Shown here: positions 22,746 to 34,619 of the stretch, piece by piece
Position numbering within the stretch: the stretch's first letter is position 1
How the letters are laid out: the number at the start of each line of letters is the position of its first letter
Assembly: GCA_973895155.1 (NCBI GenBank)
Contig: OZ316891.1
Span: 21,514,001-21,578,000, forward strand
Direction: 5' to 3'
Origin: Marsupella aquatica
Taxonomy: Eukaryota; Marchantiophyta
Length of the DNA: 64,000 nt
Notes under the pieces: model-generated
What the model saw: only the letters and a program-made list of their open reading frames with translations
Told to the model about the DNA's origin: nothing
Database searches by the model: none
Made by a program: the position numbers and the translations under genes

Positions 22746-24325
22746 TGTCCAGTCACCGTATGTTCTGTAAGAGCATGTTGGCACTTATGAAATCAACTTT
22801 ATATGCCCATAAGTTTTACACTAAAACTAGAATGATAACTCTAGTAACAAGGATAATGGGTATTAAGAAAGGTTTAGGTCAAACTCATATATTTTATTAA
22901 ATCCTACTTCACAATACTTGTAGACCAACACCTCTCAAAAATTAGCTTTTCTACGACATATGATCATAATATCTCCAAAAAAAAATGAAACAAAAATATC
23001 ATCTAGACTCATATTCAGATCCATGACTTTATTAAAGTCATCTATACTCTATTATAGTCATGACTTCTCTCGATAAAATACTACTGGGTATACTATTGGC
23101 TCGTTGGAATCCACAATAGTTGCTGCAAATTGAGGTCCAAAATGATAGGTTAAATGTTGCCTCATGGATGACTTGTCTAAAAAATGGACTCTAATCAAAA
23201 ACGGGTTACAAAATGGAAGATTAGGGATATCTCTATCTTCTAGATTCATGATGACTCTTTTGTTTCTTTGCTATTCGGGCCAAAGGATGCCTCACCCATA
23301 TTATCTCAAAAAGATCTTATTTTCTAAGGTCCCATCTATAAGTTTAGCACTCATTCTTTTGCTATCTGGGCCAAATGGTGTGCGCACTACTATGTATAAA
23401 GGCAAAGAATAAGAAAAAAAAGATGAAGGATAAAAAAAAAATCGCTTTGATGTGAGAATTATCAAAACATAGGAATGAGGAGAGAGTGTCTCTCATCACT
23501 TTATTTATATTGAATCCGATAAGGCATGAATTATGCTCAAACGCTTAGATGAAAGCCAAATGATACATCCAATGTAAGAATGTGTGCATAGCAATACTGC
23601 AATCAAAACAAATAATGCATGTAAGTAAAACGACTAATGCATAAACCTAAAACAATTTGTGCATGCATGCACCTTGTGGTTTGCATATTTGTTCACTTCA
23701 TGCGCATAAAATAACTAATGTATGCAAATAAAATGATTTACATGTATCAAAATAAATTGTGCATGTACCTTGTGGTTTGCATATTTGCTCATCTTGCATG
23801 CACATAAAATGATTTCAATGCAAATCTAATGTACACAATATGCACTCTATGCACTCTCTATCTTGGCACTCATACGCTTGAAGCGCTAGAAAATGGACTC
23901 CCCTGGGAGGGCGAGCTTCCCTCATATTCATAGTTGAAGCTAGGCTGGTCCCTTTACAAGAGTATCCTAGAAGATACTAGAAATTACAACTTACTAGATT
24001 TTATTTTTTTACCACGACAAAATTTAAAACTTACTTTTTTTATCATAATAAATTCTAGAAGATACCAAAATTTACCTTTTTACTACGGTAAATTTTAGAA
24101 ATGACTATATACTATGATAGATTCTAGAAGTTACCAAAATTGACCTTTTTACTATGATAAATTCTAGAATTATTTTTCATTATAGTAATTCTTGAAAATT
24201 ATCAATACTTCCAATTTTACTTTGGTAGAAGTCAAAAATTTACTTGTTACCACGGAAATCTCTACTTTTATATTTTTACACAAACCAAACTATTTTCTAT
24301 ATAGTCTAATTTCCTTACGACACCG
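22746..24325 (-). mobile_element. Repeat family element C (1.58 kb)
   Basis: Third copy, same orientation as B. Plus-strand ends TGTCCAGTCACCGTATG and TTACGACACCG. It has the conserved ORF at 23058-23249 on the minus strand (HLTYHFGPQFAATI), truncated by a change after FYREK. The array at 23620-23820 is the inverted form of the TGCATGCACAAATTG array of A. The longest and most diverged copy; the last 400 bp is an AT-rich run of TTCTAGAAGATACCAAAATT-like units. Confidence 0.75.
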
Positions 24326-25870
24326 CCTAAGAGCCTTGAGTGATGATAGGTTCTAAGGGCCTAGGCATGAGCACTGGGTTGGGCCAATCATAATTGGCTA
24401 AGGCATTCCACTCACAGACATCTAACTAGAAAGTTATGGGCATAACAAGTTAGTTGCGTGCCCATGCGTGTAGGTTGGAGTCTAGTTGGGGGGCCAAAAT
24501 ATGGGGACCAAAGTAGGTCTAGGAGTGGTAGGACTCCAAAAACATATATGAGGGTAGTGGTGTCTCATTGGGAGCCAAGGGCGAGCCCAAGTCATGAGCC
24601 GTTATAGTTGCGATACCAAGAGAAAACGCTAAATAGAAACATCAATAACTTCTCAACAAAAAGTCCCTTGGGGGACTTCTTGGATGCGTTGAAAATCTCT
24701 TGATGAGGACAAAATACTCCTGAGATCAGCTAGGTCTGGGGGTGCCATGGATTCTTAGGGCTTGTAGGGGCTTTCTTGCTCGCTTGCCAAATCTTGTCGA
24801 AATGGCAGCCAAGCCGCGTTCAGTTTCCCAAGGGAGCTTGCATTGGAGAGGCAAAGCCAAGTAGGCATGGAGGTTGAGTTCTAAGTGCACTTGGCCCCTA
24901 GGCTATCAGTTGGGCAAGGACCTTGAGTTGGTTGAGCTAGAGCCTGAGTCAATCAGGTTCCGACATTTAGGACAAGCCTGGGACAAACTTTGAGACAAAC
25001 TACGCTATTTGGGCCATGAGCATGTCCTGGGGAAAGGACGATAAGCCAATGACGTACAGAAACTTGTGGTGAAGCACAAGTTATTCTAGATAAACAATGG
25101 ATGTTGGCTCAGGCTTCGGCTTATGGCAAGGCCATATGTGGGTGTGGGAGGTTCTATTCGCTGACCTACTTACCAATGTTTGTTGAGCTTGAGTTAGAAT
25201 GCTAGTCTTGGAACTTATTGAGATGTTTGGTTGGTGCAGATAGTGAAGACCGTTGAGGTTGGTTGTGTTAGGGAGCAAGTGTAGTGTTGTATGGGAGTGG
25301 CCATTGGAGGTGCAAAAGGGCACCAAGTTGCTTTCTCAAGGAGTTTTGTGGGGGCGTTTTGGCACCAAGAGCACTTAGGCATGGATGTTGGGATTGGTGA
25401 GGGTGCTGGGTTGCAAGGTCCATCACTATTGCCTTCGCCCATTATGATCGGGCCGACCCAATGCTCATGCCTAGGCCCTTAGAACCCGTCATCAGTCGAG
25501 GTCCTGGACAGCCCCACCTGGATCACGTCGTATCGTATGCGCCAAACTCTCATTGTGCATGAAGTAAACTTTGTTAGCCTTGGGCCCAAGGGGAGCTATC
25601 ACTCAAGCCCTTAGAACTCCAAGTCCGTCCGGATCCACCCTGAGCCCAACCATGACCCGACCAACTCTATGCTAGTCTAAATACTTAGTGTGGGTCACCA
25701 ACTTAGTGTCTTGCTCCCGCTAGTGCAATGCCTCGTTGCCCGCTAGTCTCCCCATACTTAGTCACCACCGAATGGTTGTTCCAAAGGCTTAGACCATAGA
25801 GGAGCTCGATGTTGGAGTCAGCGATGCCGGAACTAAGTGTTAGGGTAATCAAGTTCTTTGACTGCTAGAC
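24326..25870 (+). mobile_element. Long-inverted-repeat element, copy 1 (5' end lost)
   Basis: The core (about 24400-25440) matches 56990-58030 in the same orientation along about 1 kb. The part to the right (about 25495-25870) matches, inverted, the part to the left of copy 2 (about 56566-56960). A short stretch at 24337-24377 (GGTTCTAAGGGCCTAGGCAT) recurs inverted at 25456-25495. Together this implies a parent element of terminal repeat, core, inverted terminal repeat with ends of about 400 bp, each copy having lost one end. No transposase was recognised. Mutator-like or foldback elements have such ends; assignment is inference. Confidence 0.65.
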
Positions 25871-26479
25871 TTAGCCCCCGCCAAGAAATTTGTGATATGT
25901 CTTTGGGGTTTTGACAAAAAAAACCGATTTCATATTCCAAAACTTGGCTTCAAGGCGCTTCAAATCAATCTAATAAACTTTGAAAATGGTTAAAAATTGA
26001 GAGAGATAAAATTTGGACAAGATCACTAATTTTGACCTAGCCGCTAGAGTCGGAAATTTTGAGCTTACTTCATGAGGATTCAATCCAAGAGTTCTTTGCA
26101 ACACCTTAATTAAACACATTGATTTCTTCACCACCATGTTCCATATATAACAACACCAATCGCACCAGCTTACCTTCCACAGTCACTAACATCTTACAAG
26201 AAACCAAAATCACATCACAAAAGTCACATTTTATTTGGTAATCAAGTCGAGACCTCAAAAATTGTCAAAAAATCATTTAATATGAAAATTGCAATTGCTT
26301 GGCCTTATGTGAAGAATCTTGCGATTAAACGTGCAAGTTTCCACTCCATAGAAATCATTATTAAATCATCACTTTGTATGACAAAGTTCACATTACCATC
26401 GTGCCTCCCAAAATCGTCAATCAATCACGATGAATAGTTAAGACATCAACTAATCCTGATCCAAAATTCTGGTACCAAT
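25871..26479. other. AT-rich DNA, perhaps leader of a lost copia element
   Basis: No coding region. On the minus strand it lies directly downstream of the primer-site-like sequence and LTR at 26471-26804, so it may be the remaining leader of that element. Confidence 0.4.
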
Positions 26480-26804
26480 TGTAGGATTCAAAGGAACAAC
26501 ATAACATCTTACTTTCATCCAACACAAAACACACAAGTACACCGACACAAAATACATGGTTTACCTTGTAAGTTTGCGCTACGTCCATGACCGTACCAAG
26601 AGCTCTATTATGAACACAAAAAGTATATATCACCGTAGTTACACAGTCCAAACTTTTTCTCTTTCCCACAAAGTTTCCAACCGAGTGCTTTCTCGTCATG
26701 GAATACAAAGAGTTTTATCAATTTATGAATAGTCTAGTTAACTAATATTAACTTTGGTTAATTTACTTTAATTAACTTAGTCAAGGTTGAGTAAAAATAG
26801 AACA
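26480..26804 (-). repeat. Second copia-type LTR with primer-site remnant
   Basis: Reads TGTAGGATTC to AAATAGAACA on the plus strand, about 325 bp. It shares the phrases GACACAAAATACATGGTTTACCT and GCTACGTCCATG with the LTRs at 9917 and 20899. The minus strand just inside (plus 26471-26480) reads ATTGGTACCAG, a primer site of the tRNA-Met type. A relic of a related element. Confidence 0.65.
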
Positions 26805-27580
26805 CTTATGTTCATTAATAAAAACCACTAAGCTTTGGAGAATGATGCTCGCAAGTGTAAATTTTGCGCTAACTAATCAAAGCCAGTAAGTTTTGGAGAA
26901 TGATATTGTAACTGTAAAATTTGCGCTAATCAATAGTTCTGGAGAATGATGCTCCATTGCTCCCAAGTGTAAAAAAATTTGCGCTAATTAATGAAAGCCA
27001 GTAAGTTTTGGAGAATGGTCCTCTGTGGGAGTGAGAGAAGGTTTTGCCCAGAAAGTACCGGTGCTGGGGCGTGGCCGTGCGCCTCGGAAGCTCCGTGGGG
27101 TTGCAAAGACGGAGCACTCAATGACAGCAACGGGGACGAGAGGCAACAGGGTGGTGGTGGTGGTGGGCACAGAATTCTTCGATCGATTTTTCCGATCCTT
27201 TGCCTGATGTTATGATCGCCGCCCCTCGCTGCTCCTTTGCTTCTCCTCTTTTGTCCCGATTCTGCGTGCCCCGACGTTATAACCACGCCCATGCGAATGC
27301 TGAAATCCAGTGAGTTCTCATTGCATTTTCATTTCCCTTTCCAGCTCCGCCTGAGGGAGTGAGTGAGCGCAGTAGTTCTTCTTGTTTGAGTTCTTGATCC
27401 ATTTCTCCCCCCTCTCCTGTTGTTGTGTGGTCTACTGCTTCACCCACTCACACACACTTACGCACGTACTCCCAGCTCATCCATCTCTCGGCAAGAACAT
27501 CTCATCAAACGGCCCTCCACTCTGCTCTCGTCTGCCTCTCGGTGCAAATCGAATTTTCGGAGTTCAATTGTGAAGCTGAG
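26805..27580 (+). promoter_or_regulatory. Upstream and 5' untranslated region of the ACP gene
   Basis: Three diverged copies of a phrase around AGTTTTGGAGAATGATGCTC occur at 26835-27015. A pyrimidine-rich stretch (27390-27530, many CTCTC and CACACA words) directly precedes the ACP start, as in plant 5' leaders. I see no unambiguous TATA box or transcription start. Confidence 0.4.
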
Positions 27581-28934
27581 ATGGCCGCCGCCGCCGCCTC
27601 TTTCGTCTCCATGTCGCTCGGGACCTCTGCTGCTCTTCAGACCGCAACGACCCAGAAATTGGTGAGATTTCGTTCTTCTGCACCCACTCTCTCTGGAAGT
27701 GATGGAGTGATGATGATGCTCTGCTCGATGATACTCTGCTCTGTGACGCTCGTGGTCTTAGATTAGAGCCGGCTGCAAGAGACTGAAACACGGACAATGC
27801 CAGGGGTGTTTTGGGTGGTTGGGTGGCCTGCGATCGGTGACACAGCTTTCTTTAGAGGCAGAGGAACCGCTACTCATGGTGGTTTTTGAGTTGAGAATAT
27901 CTAGAGCTGGTTTGAACATAGTTCAAGCTTGCTCGTCAGGAGCAGACGTAGACTGTTATTCTTTTTTTATTGGGGCATTGGAGCAGACTCTCCCTTGAAT
28001 TTTGGGTCCCATCTCGTGTGAAATTGGGAAGAGAAGCCCACCCAAACGAAGTGGTCCTACTTAGAAACCAGAACCGTCCCATTCATGTAAATGTGATTTT
28101 TTCAAGACGTGGAGTCTGACGTTTCATCGAAATCGAGCTAGTTTGCACTGTTCCAGAAATAAATCTGATCTATGTTTGTCGGTTCTCTTGCAGTCTGTGG
28201 CTAGATTCAATGGACTGAAAGCCTGCCCGGTGCTCAGGCAAAGAGCTGTCATCTCCCGCCCGGTTGCCATCCGCAGCCTGACCATCAGTGCCTCTGTAAG
28301 CTACAAACTCTTCGACGTCTTTCATGTGAAACTCGTACTATTGCACTGAACTATGGGCCTTGACCGATTTTTACTTTCGATATTCTCCTCTGGTAAGTAT
28401 GAACCGATGTGCCTGTCTGCAGTGTTAATCCCATTGGCTGGTTGCTGTACAGGCTAAGCCAGAGACTCTCTCAGCTGTTCAGGGGATAATTGCCCAGCAA
28501 CTGGCTCTAGGCGTGGAGAAGGTGGTCCCTGAAGCCAAGTTCGCCGATCTTGGTGCTGATTCTCTCGACACGGTAAGCAGTTCTACTGTGAAAGTCTTGA
28601 AGTGGAAATAGTCACGACACTGGAAGATGCTGAGGAATATATATTTTTTCGCATAGCCTTCTACGGAAATGCTTGGCGTCCACCTGATGTGCCTCAATGC
28701 ACGTCCACTTTCCGTCTTCCGGACCAGAGCCTGTCCTGTGCCACCAATGAACGACAAATGCAATGTCCAAAGGATTTATTTGTGGAGGCTGATATTCAAT
28801 GTGGGCGGATTCAGGTGGAGATCATCATGGCTCTCGAGGAGACATTCAAGATCACTCTCGATGAGGAAGGTGCCCAGAAGATCTCAACCGTACAAGAAGC
28901 AGCTGACTTGATTCAGACCTCCATCCCCGAGTAA
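27581..28934 (+). CDS. Plastid acyl carrier protein, four exons
   Basis: Exons 27581-27661, 28194-28295, 28453-28572 and 28815-28934 join in phase 0 to a 140-residue protein. All introns are GT-AG (GTGAG, GTAAG, GTAAG donors; TTGCAG, TGTACAG, TTCAG acceptors). Residues 1-61 are an Ala/Ser/Arg-rich plastid transit peptide. The mature part starts near [13 protein letters not shown] and has the four-helix ACP pattern with the 4'-phosphopantetheine Ser98 in GADSLDT, then [18 protein letters not shown]. The protein carries growing acyl chains in type II fatty-acid synthesis in the plastid stroma. The intron right after DSLDT is at the position common in plant ACP genes. The length is usual for the family. 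No defect is seen, so it is likely functional. Confidence 0.93.
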
Positions 28935-30165
28935 GAAGTTAGACCTCACATCGTATTTGACGACTTTCAAATCGTTGTTTTCGAATTTAGAGAAATAATC
29001 CTTCATCATTGATCCAGAACCGGTGTTGGATGAAACAATTAGAGTTGGGGAATCACTGCGATTCGTGGGTTCCCGACCTCATTCCACATTTTTGGGCTGG
29101 CCCACTCATATGGTCGGCATACGGATTAGAGTAGGGGCATTGGCAGAAGAAAGTCTGACATGTGTAGGAAAAATACTCATTGTTGCAAGTCTAATAAAGC
29201 ACTGGGTTCCTAAACATCCCCTGACAGACAACTTTTCTAGCTCAAATTGCATGGAAGTTTGTAAAGGTGCTCGAGGGGTCATTAATTGCCACATTGTGAA
29301 TGCATTCGAGTGTTTGAAGCTCCGGCACTGGAGGAAAATTTGAACGTTTCCAGACTGTCATGTCCGACCGACTCAGCTGACTCGGTAAGGCAAGTCATGA
29401 GGAATTCACACATGCATCAGTGATGAGGAATGAACATATTCATGGACGATGAGAGGCAGGGACAGATCAACACAAGCCGAGATCTCTGAGGGTTGTCGTT
29501 AACCGAGAACACCACTAGATGATGTTGATGACGTTGACGGCTCGAAAATTGGGGGAGTTGGGTGTCAGTTTGAAATGTCAAGCCTTTGTCCATTCTCCCC
29601 TGCACTATCTCCATTACTTCGATCTGGAAAGAGTCGGATCTGGTTTTCACTTTCTTTTCACGCCTCGATTCATACGCCCGCATTACAATAAGTTCGAGTT
29701 ACCTGGGATCTCTCATGTTTTGTCAATGAAAGGGTTCCTCTCCTCTGTTTCTCCTCCTGAATCGAATCTCCCGAGAATACGGAGCGAGGAATGTCGCCCA
29801 CAGCCAGAAGCTTGAATCGTCCGAAAAGGAATCTTTCTAGGGGCGTCTCACAAGGATGGCAGCATAGAGAATCAAGAATGACAGCCTGTACCGAACGGAC
29901 CAACGTACCCCACCAGGGATGTGTCCTCCACCAGAAGTCCAAATGCAAGGTTGTCTTCTGCCCAGATTGCCTGTGATGCACAAACACTCCCTTAAATCTC
30001 TACTCAGACAAGAATCAAATCCATCCTAGACGAGATCCGTCTCATGCTTCGGAATCGTCGAACCGTTCAACAAGACTAGATTCCCTCATGTTTTCGGATT
30101 TGTCGAGGCTTGCTTCCAAACGACAACCATAGTCTCTCGATATTCAGTGAGTGTATTCTTCAAAA
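28935..30165. other. Intergenic DNA downstream of ACP
   Basis: Short frames without recognisable domains. The first few hundred bases will include the ACP 3' untranslated region; no clear poly(A) signal stands out. Confidence 0.45.
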
Positions 30166-30430
30166 TGCAATCTAAACGACTGTACCCGTCAGAATTGGAG
30201 TAAATCTCTTCACCTCATATCTGAAATATTTCAACTTGCTCCTATAACTTCTCTCCATGTCGTCAAAATGCAATCTACACGGTGTACCCGTCAGAATTGG
30301 AGTAAATCTCTTCACCTCATATCTGAAATATTTCAACATGCTCCTGTAACTTCTCTCCATGTCTCTCCCGGATGGGGTGTCTCTATTCGTCAGAATTGGA
30401 GTAAACCTCTTCACCTCATTATAACATATC
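30166..30430 (+). repeat. About 100-bp tandem repeat, three units
   Basis: CGTCAGAATTGGAGTAAA recurs near 30187, 30289 and 30388 within units of 102 and 99 bp. The plus frame repeats NWSKSLHLISEIFQ, but the frame is that of a repeat and not of a known protein. Confidence 0.9.
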
Positions 30431-30806
30431 CCAAACATAAGTCCGCAAATTCCTCACCGTCTCTCTCCCGAATGGAGCTTTTCAAAAGTCTGGATGAAAA
30501 CATTGATCACGTCAGCTGTCTCAGAGAAACAAACGAAGAGAATTGACACGCAGCAATGTTCTCGTCCAGTCCTTCGAGAAATTCCAATGAATGCATGAGA
30601 CTGCTTAATTAGGCTTTGGAGAGAAAATGGGATTGGGAATCCCGCGCTCCCATTCAACCTAAACCCAAGGAACCAGGGAGCGTAACAAGACAGAAGTGGA
30701 CAATGTGAAGATTTCTATCGCACGTCACAATTTCCTTCACAGAAAGTCGGAGCTCACTTTCGTCGTCAGCTCTAAAGCTTCGCTTACATTCGATTTCTCT
30801 GCTGCG

Positions 30807-31900
30807 ATGGCGATTTCTGCTGCTGCTCCTGCTTCTGCCTCGATGCGCGTGGGACTGCTGTCCTCCACGGACTCCGTCTCGCACCGCCTGTCCACCGCGC
30901 GGGCGGGATTGGCGTCCTCCTTCATCTCCTCTCGCGCAGTCGCATCCCCCTCGTCCTGCTCCTTCGCCGGCAACCCCTCGTCCTGCTCCTTCGCCGGCAA
31001 GTCGAGCAGCAGCTCTAATCTCCTTCAGCTCGCTCTCTTTACTGAAGTCCGTTTTCTTGAGGACGGTTTGAGATGATTGATGCCTATGCCGCAAGTGGCA
31101 ATATAGATGATGCCCGACTATTGTTTGATAGAATGAAAAGACGAGATCTAATTACCTGGAACATAATGATTGGAGCATATGCAGCAAGTGGTCTCGGTTT
31201 GGAAATATATCGACTATTTCTCGACATGAGAGGGAAGGCCTCGAACCCAATGCAATCACGTATGCGAACACTGAATGCATCTGCAAGTGCAGGGGCTTTG
31301 GCGTGGGTGAAGGCGCTTCATGGCCATGCTAGCAAAGCTGGACTGGAGTCGGATTTGCGTGTGGGCAATGCACTTGTTCACATGTATGCGAAAAGTGGTA
31401 GCATTGATGATGCCCGATTGATTTTTGAGAAATTGAAGACGCCCAATGTAATCACATTTAATACCATGATTGGCGCGTATGCAGAACGTGGTTGCGGTGA
31501 GGAAGCATATCGACTATTTTGCCAAATGTGACGGGAAGGTTTCGAACCAGATGCATTCACTTATGTAAACATCCTGAATGCATCTACAAGGCCGGGGGCA
31601 TTGGAGTGGGTGAAGGAGGTTCATGGCCATGCTAGCAAAGCGGGATTGGATTTGCGTGTTGGCAATGCACTAATTCACATGTATGCAAAGAGTGGCAGTA
31701 TGGATGATGCCCGACTCGTTTTTGGCAAAATGGAGAAACGCGATGTATTCACATGGACCATAATGATCGGTTGGCATGAAGCCCTGGAACTCTTTAGAAA
31801 AATGAATGTGGAAAGTGACTCCAAAGCAGTACTCACAGGCAGCCCAGATACAATCAATTTTTCGTTGTTCGCTTGGTCAAGGAAGGGCATGCATTCGTAA
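30807..31900 (+). pseudogene. PPR protein pseudogene with transit-like N-terminus
   Basis: The frame from ATG 30807 gives an Ala/Ser-rich, plastid-transit-like start (MAISAAAPASAS) that runs out at TGA 31074-31076. One frame over, PPR repeats follow: MIDAYAASGNIDDARLLFDRM, KRRDLITWNIMIGAYAASG, VGNALVHMYAKSGSIDDARL, then stop TGA 31529-31531, then REGFEPDAFTYVNILNAS and a further repeat to 31900. At 31233-31270 two small deletions (one and two bases) shift and restore the frame: the lost reading is REGLEPNAITY, seen intact at the sister repeat. Before the end about 12 residues are missing at MIGWHEALELF. PPR proteins edit or process organelle RNA; this copy is inactive. Confidence 0.85.
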
Positions 31901-32637
31901 AGCATTGTTTTCGAGAGGGTTTTATAGCAACTATCGACGGTGGCAATTCTATAGCAGGAAGTCCTAGATTTGCAATTTGGCGTCGTAATTTTTCCTTGTA
32001 ACCACGCTGGATGACTCTTTCATCCACTCACCAATTGTGCGCGCAACGGGCGCTCTAAGCTATCCCAATCCTTCAGGTACCCTCACGGTCAAACAATTGG
32101 GAAAATAACGTTGATCGTAGTGAGCGTCGACGCATCCAATTTCTAGGGTCACGGAATACCAGGCTCGATACCATGTAACAGAAAGGTCTGTGAGTGTTTC
32201 TTGACAATCGAAATCCAGATGGTACGAAATCAAGCTCTTTGCTTGATAGTTATGTAGAAAGTAATTTCTTGCGATAGGTACTTCCAATGTCCTCGTCAGA
32301 TTAAGCGCTCCAGTAGTGCCTTTCCGTGGACTTTGTACTAGAGCGGAACTCACGTTGCTGACAGGAAATGGTAAACTCGAGGGTACGACTCCGACATGCT
32401 GGACAAATTGCCCGGAGTTTCAGTTTATATGATCCTTGGAAAAGTTATCACAGTCCCGATCACAGTGGATAGTGAAGTTGGTTATTGTCCATGTAATGTA
32501 TATTACAACTGATTGGATATTCTTTTGGTGTAAGCGTTTCTTAGCTTGTTTCATTTGCTTGCGTGTCTTGCTGTGTCACAATGGATACGTGGATTGTCAC
32601 ATTTCCTTGTGGGTTACAATGTGGGGTTGAAAGCAGT

Positions 32638-32781
32638 GCATGATGCAGTCCTTCCTGGAGTTTGATTGGGAGCGAATCCGGAAACTGTCATCATTGCTAT
32701 TTAGGGTTGAATGAAGTGCAGCGTTTTGTGATGCGGTCCTTCCTGGAGTTTGATTGGGGCGAGTCCGGAAATTGTCATCTT
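32638..32781 (+). repeat. About 84-bp tandem duplication
   Basis: GTCCTTCCTGGAGTTTGATT occurs twice, followed each time by a GCGARTCCGGAAAYTGTCATC phrase. Confidence 0.85.
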
Positions 32782-32879
32782 TGCTTCCAGAAGAATTTGT
32801 CTTGGTAGTGACGCTGTACAATACCGGAACTTCGGCCATCTGACCAGGACCCCAATTTGAAGCTGACCTCATCTAGCTT

Positions 32880-33003
32880 CAGAACATTGGCACTCGGAAC
32901 ACTCTTTACTCTCAATTCCCTGCATTTCAGTCCTCTTTCAAATCAAATGGGAGCCTGGAAAATATTCGAGGACTTTTTCAAGGATTCAGGATGTGCCCAT
33001 CGT
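32880..33003 (+). repeat. Dispersed 120-bp repeat, copy 1
   Basis: AGAACATTGGCACTCGGAAC to GGATGTGCCCATCG matches 36538-36656 in the same orientation with few changes. No coding or transposon signature. Confidence 0.85.
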
Positions 33004-33261
33004 CACCGTGAGAAGTAATACATCCCGAATTGGGTGTTATGGGTGCCAAAATTCGGGGAAGGACCAGCCCCTTACAACAGACATAGCATCATTCGAGGGA
33101 TGTGCCCGGTAAGAGAATTGAAGTCCACAGTCTGAACTTGAGTGCGTCACGGAGTTTTTCACAAAAAACGAGGGCGAACGTGTCAATTGCAGTGCCGATT
33201 GAGTACTGGAGCCATCTGAATTGATATTCAATGATGCAACTTCTGGCTAAAAGAACATTTT

Positions 33262-34434
33262 TAATATTCAATTACGCTGACCCTGCAAGGATTCGCCTGG
33301 GGCATCGCCACAGCCTGCACTGCCGCAGCAACCGACTACACCACCCTTTTCGTCGCGCGCGTCTTCCTCGGGATCTTCGACTCAGTCATTGCGCCATGCC
33401 TTATGCTCATCTCGTCGCAATACTGCACTCGCAGCGAGCAAGCTCCCCGGTTCAGCTTCTGGTACTGCGGGGTCGGCACGGCGCAGATCCTCGGCGGTCT
33501 AGTTTCGTTCGCATTCCAGCATGTAAATCCCGCTGCAAGCCTCAATGGCTGGAGACTCATGTTCCTCGTGCTGGGCGTTGTCACAGTGCCGGTCGGAGCG
33601 CTCGCGGGATGGCTTCTGCCGGACACCCCGATGAGGGCGAGGTGGATGAGCCCGACGGAGAAAATAGCTTTGCTGAATCACGTCGGCGAGAACCGGACGG
33701 GGGTCGAGAACCGCCACTTCAAGCCTAAGCAGCTCGTGGAATTGCTGCTGGACGTGCAAATGTGGCTTCTGACGATGATTACCGTCTTGATCTCCATTTC
33801 CTCCGGCGTCATAGCCAGTTACTCTGCCACACTGATCCGCAACCTGGGATACAAGCCAAAGACCGCCGCGCTCCTGAACATGCCCTCTGGAGCCGTCTCC
33901 ATTCTCAGCGCGCTCACCGTTGGCTACGGGGCCCGCTTCATCAGGAACGGGCATCGCTGGTTCTGGCTCGTCGCCTGCTGCAGCTGCGGGATCATCGGCG
34001 GTGCTCTGATGGCGTTCGCTCCGAATTCCAACAGAGCCGCGATACTAGCAGGCATTTATATCGTGAATGCCGTCACTGCGACGCTAGTGATCCTCTTTCA
34101 GTGGACAATGTCGAATGTGGCCGGGCACACGAAGCGAGCTGTTGCCTTTACGCTGATCGTCGGGTGTTTTGCGGTGGGAAACATAATCGGGCCGGAGACG
34201 TTCAGAGCGAAAGACGCACCGCAGTACCGTCCTGCGAAGATCATCTTCCTTTCGACGCAGGCAAGCGCAGCAGCTATGTCGGGGGTGCTGTTTTTGTATT
34301 ACGTGTGGGCGAATCGGCAGAAGGAGCGACGACAGAAGTTGTTGCAGAGCGAAGGTGTGCCCATCAATGCTCTGGACGATACATGGGGGAACTTGACAGA
34401 TAAGCAGAATGTTGAGTTTAGATACGTGTATTGA
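33262..34434 (+). pseudogene. Allantoate-permease-like MFS transporter, 5'-truncated
   Basis: The open frame begins after a TAA near 33257 and joins the transporter at GFAWGIATACTAAATDY, equal to residue 140 of the full copy at 49358-50920. The first internal Met (33403) would give 343 residues. Most later positions agree with the full copy, including WRLMFLVLGVVTVPVG, SPTEKIALLNHVGENRTG, LLNMPSGAVSILSAL, QWTMSNVAGHTKRA and the C-terminal LTDKQNVEFRYVY. The missing part covers the first transmembrane helices, which an MFS carrier needs, so it is most likely dead. A pyrimidine run with CAAG at the break could mimic a splice acceptor, but no N-terminal exon was found. GC content is visibly above the flanks. 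Confidence 0.85.
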
Positions 34435-34619
34435 GATTGCTTGTGTCTAGGGACGAACTAGGCTCGAACGCTAACGTGATGTGCCCTGAATGTGAGACTA
34501 AGGGCGTCTTGCATGTGCAAGGTCCTTCGCTTTCCTGCCCAGAAATGAAAACCCCTAGCATGAGTTCATGAGAGAGTTCTGCAGTCCTGACTGGTCTTTG
34601 GTTGAGATGCAAAGGCAAG

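Larger units (their letters stand above)
31901..33261. other. Intergenic DNA between PPR relic and truncated transporter
   Basis: No gene supported. It holds a tandem repeat at 32638-32781 and one copy of a dispersed 120-bp repeat. The lost N-terminal part of the transporter is not here in any frame. Confidence 0.45.

Noticed and set aside
28602-28934. 110-residue plus frame covering the last ACP exon
   Set aside because: Only the part from 28815 is ACP; the rest is intron read through, shown by the CAG acceptor and exact family match after it.
30654-31094. 146-residue Arg/Gly-rich minus frame opposite the PPR start
   Set aside because: Antisense shadow of the Ala/Ser-rich transit-like sequence; no family match.
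33278-33290. Splice acceptor before the truncated transporter
   Set aside because: The intact copy has no intron there and no upstream exon encoding residues 1-139 was found, so truncation is simpler.
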